DNA of 27,197 nucleotides, from positions 1 through 27,197 of the forward strand of contig SKUL01000020.1 in the NCBI GenBank assembly GCA_007129985.1. The letters are read 5' to 3'. The notes under the pieces are model-generated. The model searched no databases. It was not told the DNA's origin and saw only the letters and a program-made list of their open reading frames with translations. Source of the DNA: Flavobacteriales bacterium (lineage in GTDB: Bacteria > Bacteroidota > Bacteroidia > Flavobacteriales_D > SKUL01). A program made the translations under genes and the position numbers. Numbering within the stretch: the first letter of the stretch is position 1; the number at the start of each line of letters is the position of its first letter. Positions 21,653 to 27,197 of the stretch are shown here, piece by piece.

Positions 21653-22771
21653 TTATTGATCGCGAATCACCAACAACTTGGAAACCTCCTGAGCGGGCTC
21701 GCCGTTGTTTCGCACATAGTGAATAACCACCATGTAATTTCTTCCTTCGGGCATCATAGAGTCCGAACCATCCCAGCGCGCGTGCATGCCGTGTCCTTCA
21801 AACACTACTGAGCCATCAGGGCGCTGAATGGTGAAGCGCACATTATGAAGGTTTGTTCCCTCCAGTTCAAAGAAATCGTTGATTCCATCGCCGTTTGGTG
21901 TAAATGCCTGCGGATAGAACAAGGTAGATGGCGCATAGGTATTGATTTCCATCTCATCCTGCAATACCATACCGTCAAAATCCGTAATTACCAGGCGAAC
22001 ACTAAACTCACCTTCCTCGGTAAAGGTCATGGTTGGCTCAGGATCATAGCTCTTTTTGCCGTTTCCGAAGTCCCACTCGAATGAGCGCGCATTGGTCACA
22101 TTTCTGAAATGAACTGTAAGCGGAGTTTCACCGGTCACTTTGTCGGCCAGAATTCCCACTTCAACCAGCTCAAAAGTATGGTCTTCATGGTCAACTTCCA
22201 GCAATTCTTGTGTGTCATTTTCAGTTAGGATTTCCTCCTGAACTTGAGGCTCTTCCTCGGTGATGCTGAAAACATCGTCTTCTTCCACAGCGGAACTTTC
22301 CTCGGTTGCTGTTTCAAGCTTTGGCTGTTCTTTTTCAATGCTTTCCTCGGACGAAGCTATTTCATCCCGCGAAACCTCCTGAGTAACTTCAGTGCGTTTC
22401 TCGGGAGCTGAAGGAACGGGCTTTTCCTTTTTTGGACCTGCCACTACCTCGCTTTTGGCTTTATCAGGCGATACCGCTTCAACTTGTTTTTCAGTAGCAA
22501 GCACCTCTGATTTAGGCATAGTTTCCTGAACAATAGATTGCTCCGGGGCATCAGGTGTACCACTGAAATACCACAAAGCCAACGCACCACCCACAACCGC
22601 GGCGGCCGGTGCAGCCCATTTCATCATGGATCCTGCCTTTGAACCAACACCCGTAGGTGCAGTGTTTGCCGGGATTTGCTGACGAATATTGTTCCAAAGT
22701 GCTTCAGGCACTTCGGGCTCAAATCCGTTGAGCGATTCCCTCATCTTATTTTCGAACATATCTTCTTTCAC
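21653..22771 (-). CDS. Putative anti-sigma membrane protein with PKD and gliding-associated (CHU_C) C-terminal domain
   Basis: This 372-residue protein starts 2 bp after the sigma factor stop. The N-terminal ~50 residues (MRESLNGFEPEVPEALWNNI) resemble the cytoplasmic region found in many Bacteroidota proteins next to ECF sigma genes. One membrane segment (52-69) follows. A long acidic, Pro/Glu/Lys linker (72-195) leads to a PKD domain (205-280: TPLTVHFRNVTNARSFEWDF, FTEEGEFSVRLVITD). The end is a CHU_C domain (284-372: FYPQAFTPNGDGINDFFEL ... ARWDGSDSMMPEGRNYMVVI). CHU_C is used as a type B sorting signal in secreted T9SS cargo, yet here an inner membrane anchor precedes it. Operon and topology suggest an envelope-sensing anti-sigma factor. 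That role is inferred. Confidence 0.8.
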   Translation of the reverse strand: MKEDMFENKMRESLNGFEPEVPEALWNNIRQQIPANTAPTGVGSKAGSMMKWAAPAAAVVGGALALWYFSGTPDAPEQSIVQETMPKSEVLATEKQVEAVSPDKAKSEVVAGPKKEKPVPSAPEKRTEVTQEVSRDEIASSEESIEKEQPKLETATEESSAVEEDDVFSITEEEPQVQEEILTENDTQELLEVDHEDHTFELVEVGILADKVTGETPLTVHFRNVTNARSFEWDFGNGKKSYDPEPTMTFTEEGEFSVRLVITDFDGMVLQDEMEINTYAPSTLFYPQAFTPNGDGINDFFELEGTNLHNVRFTIQRPDGSVVFEGHGMHARWDGSDSMMPEGRNYMVVIHYVRNNGEPAQEVSKLLVIRDQ

Positions 22772-22773
22772 AA

Positions 22774-23337
22774 TCAGATATCTGAAGTTTTTCTCAATTC
22801 CATAATCATCTTTTTCAGGTGACCTTTGGCTTTGCGATACTGCGTTTTGCTTGTACTTTCGGTAATGCCCAGCATATCGGCTATTTCTTTGTGGCTGTAT
22901 TCCTCCACAGCATAGAGGTTAAAAACCGTTCGATAACCTGTTGGCAGCGACTGAACCAATTCCATGATTTGATCGCGGCTAATGGTTTCTCCCCCATCCA
23001 GTTCCATGGCGTCATCCCAGCCATCGTTGTGTGTGAGGAAATCGGCTCTGAAATCGTCGTCGTATCGCATCTGACGTTTTTGCCTGCGCAATTCGTCCAG
23101 AATATTGTTTACGATGGTTCGCCGAATCCAGGCCCCGAGCGGACCCTTACCGTTGTACATGTGCAGCTTCTCAAAGACCTTAATAAAGCCATCCTGAAAC
23201 AAATCGTAGGCGTCGTCACGGTTTGCTGCGTATCTGTAACAAACACCTAACATTTGTTTCGAAAAGCGGTCATACAACTGTTTTTGAGCCGATTCTATCC
23301 CTTTCAGGCACCGTTCTACCAGCTCTGCTTCGGTCAT
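22774..23337 (-). CDS. ECF-type RNA polymerase sigma factor
   Basis: From the ATG at 23337 the protein has 187 residues (MTEAELVERCLKGIESAQKQ). A GTG at 23358 would add seven residues. Region 2 has QLYDRFSKQMLGVCYRYAAN, DAYDLFQDGFIKVFEKLHMY and LGAWIRRTIVNNILDELRR. Region 4 has SLPTGYRTVFNLYAVEEYSH and EIADMLGITESTSKTQYRKA, the -35 recognition helix-turn-helix. The linker between them is acidic. It is followed after 2 bp by the membrane protein that probably restrains it. No autoregulated promoter could be defined. Confidence 0.92.
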   Translation of the reverse strand: MTEAELVERCLKGIESAQKQLYDRFSKQMLGVCYRYAANRDDAYDLFQDGFIKVFEKLHMYNGKGPLGAWIRRTIVNNILDELRRQKRQMRYDDDFRADFLTHNDGWDDAMELDGGETISRDQIMELVQSLPTGYRTVFNLYAVEEYSHKEIADMLGITESTSKTQYRKAKGHLKKMIMELRKTSDI

Positions 23338-23581
23338 ATTTTCTCGCTTCTCACCCACAATGACTATGCTTTGGCAAAATAGTTGTCTGAATGATTCAAA
23401 TTAACATCAAAATGCCGGGAGCCATTTAAACAAGTTTGATTTTGGCCCGTATTTCTTTCTTTTGACGACACAATGATACGACACGTGCACCAACTCCTAT
23501 TCAGGTTAAGCCGCAAGATAGCCAACCTTGGCCACATTTCTGAGCAAGCTGTGCAGATAATCTCCGTAAATTAGCCGCCGT

Positions 23582-24250
23582 ATGATGAAGTGGAATTTTT
23601 CTCTTTTTGTTTACCCGATACTTGTTCTGTTCATCCTGCTTACGCAGATTGCAGATGCTGAAGCGCAACGACGCAATGACGACGATCTTATCCAGTTTTC
23701 GGGTGTGGTTGTAACGGGCGATAGTCTGGCGCCTGTACCTTTTGTAAACATAATGATTGCTGAATCCTACCGCGGAACCATGTCGGATGTAAACGGCTAT
23801 TTTTCGTTCGTAGCACAAAAGGGCGACAGTATTACCTTCTCGGCAATAGGATTCAGAACACACGGAATTGTTTTACCCGATACACTCACCGAGAAAAAGT
23901 ACTCGATGATAGAAATTTTGTATCAGGATACTATTGAGCTATCTGAAGCCGTTATCTACCCCTGGCCAACCAAAGAACAATTCCGCGAAGCTTTTTTGGC
24001 ATTGGACTTACCTGAAACTGATACCGAACGCGCTGCAAGGAATCTGGCGCGTGCGGATATGGTTAGCAGAAGACAAGCCATGGGAGCTGACGGTAGCGAA
24101 AACTTTAAATACCAGATGCAGAACTACCAGAACCGCATATACCACGCCGGCCAAGCGCCGCCCATGAACATTTTCAACCCTTTTGCATGGGCTCAATTTG
24201 TTGAAGCCTGGCGGGATGGGGCTTTCAAGAAAAAAGATAACCGGGACTAA
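23582..24250 (+). CDS. Carboxypeptidase-regulatory-like domain protein upstream of a TonB receptor
   Basis: This 222-residue secreted protein has a signal peptide ending near residue 29 (LVLFILLTQIADAEAQ). A CarboxypepD_reg-like beta-sandwich (38-115) follows: FSGVVVTGDSLAPVPFVNIM, GTMSDVNGYFSF, GDSITFSAIGFRT, and the strand ELSEAVIYPWPT. The C-terminal half (about 125-222) is charged and helical, then ends NPFAWAQFVEAWRDGAF. TonB receptors in Bacteroidota carry the same sandwich at their N-terminus. Here it is a separate protein 12 bp ahead of a receptor with its own copy. It is probably co-transcribed and may act at the same outer membrane complex. No enzymatic residues were seen. Confidence 0.82.
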   Translation: MMKWNFSLFVYPILVLFILLTQIADAEAQRRNDDDLIQFSGVVVTGDSLAPVPFVNIMIAESYRGTMSDVNGYFSFVAQKGDSITFSAIGFRTHGIVLPDTLTEKKYSMIEILYQDTIELSEAVIYPWPTKEQFREAFLALDLPETDTERAARNLARADMVSRRQAMGADGSENFKYQMQNYQNRIYHAGQAPPMNIFNPFAWAQFVEAWRDGAFKKKDNRD

Positions 24251-24262
24251 GCAACGCGAAGG

Positions 24263-26836
24263 GTGAGGCGATCCGCGATTCGTTCGTTACTGTTCTTGTT
24301 TTCTGCGCTGTATGCCACCGGCATCGCGGCTCAGGATGCAACTGGGTGGCTGCAAGGACGCGTAATTGATGACCAAAGAAAGCCCGTAGAATTTGCCAAC
24401 GTTTTTGCCAGAAAGGCAGGTGTGGGTGTGATGACCGACTCAACCGGTTTCTTTCGGATTCAACTTCCGGCCAACGATTCACTTCAGGTAGCCATATCAC
24501 ACGCGTCGTTCGAAATGCGGTCCTTTCAAATCTACCTCTCCCCGGCCGAAACCCAAACCATTGAAGTATCGCTTCGCATCCGCGAGCTGGCCGATTTTGT
24601 GGTAGAAGACTACCAGATGAGAACCAGCCCCATGGAGAAGATTGAAATCAAATCGGCCAAACAATTACCCATGGTGAGGCCCGGTATTGAAGGTCTGCTC
24701 ACAGGTGCTGTAGGTGTAGTGTTACGCAATGAGATGAGCAGTGCCTACTCGGTGCGTGGTGGTAGCTACGAAGAAAACCTCATTTACGTGAACGATATCG
24801 AAGTGTACCGACCTTTTCTCGTTCGCGTGGGCCAACAGGAAGGCTTGAGCTTTCCAAATGTGGACATGATTGGTTCTGTGAGCTTTTCGGCGGGTGGATT
24901 TGAGGCGAGATATGGCGATAAACTATCATCAGTACTGGACATCAAGTACAAAAAGCCAACCGAGGTGAGCGGTTCGGCTTCGGCGAGCTTGCTGGGCGGG
25001 TCTGTGCATTTTGAAGGCGCTTCCGAAAACCGCCGCTTCACACACATCACCGGTGTTCGATACATGACCAACCAATACGTGCTGGGATCTCTTGATGAGC
25101 AAGGCGATTATCGCCCTTGGTTTGTTGATCTTCAAACCTATCTGACCTACGATATCAGCGAACGTCTTCAAGTTGGATTTTTAGGAAGCTACGGCCAAAA
25201 CAACTACAACTTTGTACCGCAAACAAGGCGAACCGAACTGGGAACCCTGGCCGAAACGCTCCGCTTTACCGTGTTCTTTGAGGGCGAAGAGCAAACCCGT
25301 CACGAAACTGCTTTTGGCGCTTTGGCCTTTGATTACAAGGTGGGAAAAAACTCACTGATCAAACTCACAGGGTCCTTCTTCTCTACCGTCGAAAACGAGC
25401 ATTTTGACATTCTCGGTCGCTATCGTCTGGAAGAAATTGAGCGCGATTTCGGGAATGATGAATTCAGTGAGGCAGCGCGAAGTCGGGGTGTTGGCGGATT
25501 TTTGCGTCACGCCCGAAACGACCTCGAAGCCTACGTTACAAGTGTATCGCTCAAAGGTTTTCACGAGTTCCCCAAACACTTCTTTCAATGGGGAGTGGAC
25601 TACCGTCACGAGCAAATTTTCGACAGGATTGACGAGTGGGAAATGATAGACTCGGCCGGATTTTCAGTACCTCACCCACCCGATTCTGTGGGCTACGTCA
25701 ATCCGGCTGTTCAGCCCAACCACCAAATTGTGCTGCCTTATGTGTTGAAATCGGAGCTCACCATGCAGAGCAATCGCATCATGGCATACTTGCAGGATAG
25801 CTGGCAGCGAACACTTGGAAACGGTGCTGTTTTTACCGCCAACGCCGGTTTGAGAGCCAACTATTGGGATTTTAACAACCAACTGGTTTTCAGTCCGAGG
25901 GCAAACTTTTCGTACAAACCCAAGTGGGAAAAGGAAATCAATGACACCACGGTTCTTGTGCGCGATGTAGTGATAAAATTCGCCACAGGCTTGTATCAGC
26001 AACCACCCTTTTACCGCGAATTGCGGGATTTTGACGGACGCTTGAACCCGCAAATCAGGGCCCAGAAATCTATTCACTTTGTGTTGGGTACCGACATCAA
26101 TTTCCGCATGATGGACAGGCCCTTCAAGTTTGTGGGAGAACTGTATTACAAGCATTTGCTCGATATCATTCCGTATGAAGTGGACAATGTGCGTCTTCGC
26201 TACTACGCAGAAAATAACGCAACGGGCTATGCCACAGGGCTTGATTTAAAAATCAACGGAGAGTTTATCAAAGGCATTGAATCGTGGGCTTCGATTTCGT
26301 TTATGCGAACCCGCGAAGACATTAAAGACGACTTCTTTTACAGACGGTACAATGCTTCTGGCGAAGAGATTTTCTCAGGTTTCACCGCCGATCAGGTAGC
26401 TGTTGACAGTCTGCGTTTTGAGCCGGGCTTCATTCCCCGCCCAACTGACCAGCTTATCAATTTCAATCTGTTTTTTCAGGACGAAATGCCGAACTGGCCA
26501 CAATTCAAAGTGCACGTGAGCTTTCTGTACGGAACCGGTTTGCCATTTGGACCGCCCACACAGGAGCGATACCGGGATACGCTTCGCACCACTTCTTACC
26601 GACGGGTTGATATCGGCTTTTCTTACGATTTACTGATGGGCATCAAGTCGTTGCAGAATTCACGCTTCTTCGGAAAGTTAAATACCGCTTGGATCAGCCT
26701 CGAAATTTTCAACCTCTTTGGAGCCAACAACGTGGTGAATTACCTTTGGATAAAAGACGACTCCAACCGCAGCTATGCCATACCGAACTTCCTCACCGGA
26801 AGGCTGGTAAATCTGAAGTTTGTGGCAAGGTTTTAG
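24263..26836 (+). CDS. TonB-dependent receptor with N-terminal carboxypeptidase-regulatory-like domain
   Basis: This 857-residue outer membrane protein starts at a GTG 12 bp after the previous gene and has a signal peptide (RRSAIRSLLFLFSALYATGI, cut after AAQ at 22-24). Residues 28-108 are a CarboxypepD_reg-like domain (GRVIDDQRKPVEFANV, MTDSTGFFRIQLP). The plug follows (about 120-235: GIEGLLTGAVGVVLRN, SSAYSVRGGSYEENLIYVND, GGFEARYGDKLSSVLDIKY). A 22-strand-type barrel fills the rest and ends VNLKFVARF with a terminal aromatic residue. It imports a substrate with energy from TonB. No SusD partner is adjacent, so a SusC-type glycan role is not supported. The substrate is unknown. Confidence 0.93.
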   Translation: MRRSAIRSLLFLFSALYATGIAAQDATGWLQGRVIDDQRKPVEFANVFARKAGVGVMTDSTGFFRIQLPANDSLQVAISHASFEMRSFQIYLSPAETQTIEVSLRIRELADFVVEDYQMRTSPMEKIEIKSAKQLPMVRPGIEGLLTGAVGVVLRNEMSSAYSVRGGSYEENLIYVNDIEVYRPFLVRVGQQEGLSFPNVDMIGSVSFSAGGFEARYGDKLSSVLDIKYKKPTEVSGSASASLLGGSVHFEGASENRRFTHITGVRYMTNQYVLGSLDEQGDYRPWFVDLQTYLTYDISERLQVGFLGSYGQNNYNFVPQTRRTELGTLAETLRFTVFFEGEEQTRHETAFGALAFDYKVGKNSLIKLTGSFFSTVENEHFDILGRYRLEEIERDFGNDEFSEAARSRGVGGFLRHARNDLEAYVTSVSLKGFHEFPKHFFQWGVDYRHEQIFDRIDEWEMIDSAGFSVPHPPDSVGYVNPAVQPNHQIVLPYVLKSELTMQSNRIMAYLQDSWQRTLGNGAVFTANAGLRANYWDFNNQLVFSPRANFSYKPKWEKEINDTTVLVRDVVIKFATGLYQQPPFYRELRDFDGRLNPQIRAQKSIHFVLGTDINFRMMDRPFKFVGELYYKHLLDIIPYEVDNVRLRYYAENNATGYATGLDLKINGEFIKGIESWASISFMRTREDIKDDFFYRRYNASGEEIFSGFTADQVAVDSLRFEPGFIPRPTDQLINFNLFFQDEMPNWPQFKVHVSFLYGTGLPFGPPTQERYRDTLRTTSYRRVDIGFSYDLLMGIKSLQNSRFFGKLNTAWISLEIFNLFGANNVVNYLWIKDDSNRSYAIPNFLTGRLVNLKFVARF

Positions 26837-26865
26837 TGGCTTCGCATGCTCTAAAGTTTCCTCCC

Positions 26866-27197
26866 ATGAAGCACTTTATACTCCTCATTTTTAGTTTTTT
26901 GATTGCATCTCAAGTTGTGGCTCAGCGCAAACAAATTGTAAGCATTCACGACAATGGAAACCCCGAGTTTGTGGTGTGGACCAAGGGAAAAAACGAGAAA
27001 TCGCAAGTGGTAAAGGAAGAAGCCTACTACCCCGACGGTACTGTGGAATATACCGGTACGTATCGCCGCGAGAAAGAGCATGGCACCTGGACTTTCTACT
27101 ATGAAACAGGTGTCAGAAAAATGAAGAAAAATTACCGCGATGGCGTTTTGCAAGGCGTAACCAAAGAGTTTGCTCCCGACGGCTCACTGAGAAACGA
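26866..27197 (+). CDS. Secreted MORN/YwqK-type repeat protein (3' partial)
   Basis: An ATG at 26866, 29 bp after the TonB receptor stop, opens a frame that runs off the window (110 codons visible). The N-terminus is a signal peptide (MKHFILLIFSFLIASQVVAQ). The mature part repeats a short beta-hairpin motif of the MORN/YwqK antitoxin-like type: YYPDGTVEYTGTYRREKEHG, TWTFYYETGVRKMKKNYRDG, and VTKEFAPDGS. Such proteins in Bacteroidota are called toxin-antitoxin YwqK family antitoxins, but nothing here supports a toxin partner. It may be co-transcribed with the receptor. The rest lies outside. Confidence 0.82.
   Translation, partial: MKHFILLIFSFLIASQVVAQRKQIVSIHDNGNPEFVVWTKGKNEKSQVVKEEAYYPDGTVEYTGTYRREKEHGTWTFYYETGVRKMKKNYRDGVLQGVTKEFAPDGSLRN

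Noticed and set aside
26866..27197. Toxin-antitoxin system based on the YwqK-type repeats
   Set aside because: The visible part is a secreted MORN-like repeat protein and no toxin gene is adjacent in the window; the family name alone is not evidence.

Overview
The window looks like the chromosome of a Bacteroidota bacterium, most likely in or near Flavobacteriales (the exact family cannot be read from this sequence). Three things support this. Type IX secretion (T9SS) sorting domains occur on several proteins: type A tails on the first gene and on the deiminase, and a CHU_C/type B-like tail on the membrane protein at 21653-22771. Families largely restricted to Bacteroidota are present (DUF4924, DUF3810, BlaR1 fused to TonB_C, a LytS/LytTR pair, an ECF sigma factor next to a membrane protein). 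Upstream regions repeatedly carry the Bacteroidota -7 box TAnnTTTG instead of an E. coli-type -10, and Shine-Dalgarno sequences are rare. Both strands are densely coding. No rRNA, tRNA, CRISPR array, insertion sequence or prophage was seen.

Layout. 1-855: 3' end of a large secreted T9SS protein, then about 440 bp of mostly empty sequence with one strong terminator. 1296-1934 (-): secreted START/SRPBCC protein. 2115-3660 (+): split YeeE/YedE sulfur transporter pair and a YceI protein. 3715-5687 (+): tightly packed kdsD-kdsA-MOSC operon for Kdo (LPS core sugar) synthesis. 5684-7568 (-): OmpH/Skp chaperone, DUF4924 and AlbA_2 genes. 7657-10003 (-): LytS-type kinase and LytTR regulator, then a SiaC/DUF1987 protein. 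10093-13992 (+): AcpH-like phosphodiesterase, a secreted protein with a degenerate sorting tail, an MltF-type lytic transglycosylase lipoprotein, a 58-aa orphan and an esterase. 14017-15645 (+): BlaI repressor and BlaR1-like sensor protease behind a twin palindromic operator. 15770-17584 (+): secreted peptidylarginine deiminase-like protein with a T9SS tail. 17727-18186 (+): two short tandem paralogous Cys-rich lipoproteins. 18372-21623 (+): prolyl oligopeptidase lipoprotein and DUF3810 membrane metallopeptidase-like protein. 21653-23337 (-): ECF sigma factor and a putative anti-sigma membrane protein with PKD and CHU_C domains. 23582-end (+): carboxypeptidase-regulatory-like protein, TonB-dependent receptor and the start of a MORN-repeat protein.

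The common theme is the cell envelope: LPS sugar synthesis, outer membrane chaperoning, peptidoglycan turnover, surface secretion, TonB-linked uptake, and three separate envelope-facing regulatory modules (LytS/LytTR, BlaI/BlaR1, sigma/anti-sigma). The parts most worth a second look are the paired mini-lipoproteins with conserved leaders and diverged mature parts, the secreted deiminase, the sigma partner that ends in a surface-sorting-type domain, and the twin-operator BlaI/BlaR1-TonB_C unit.
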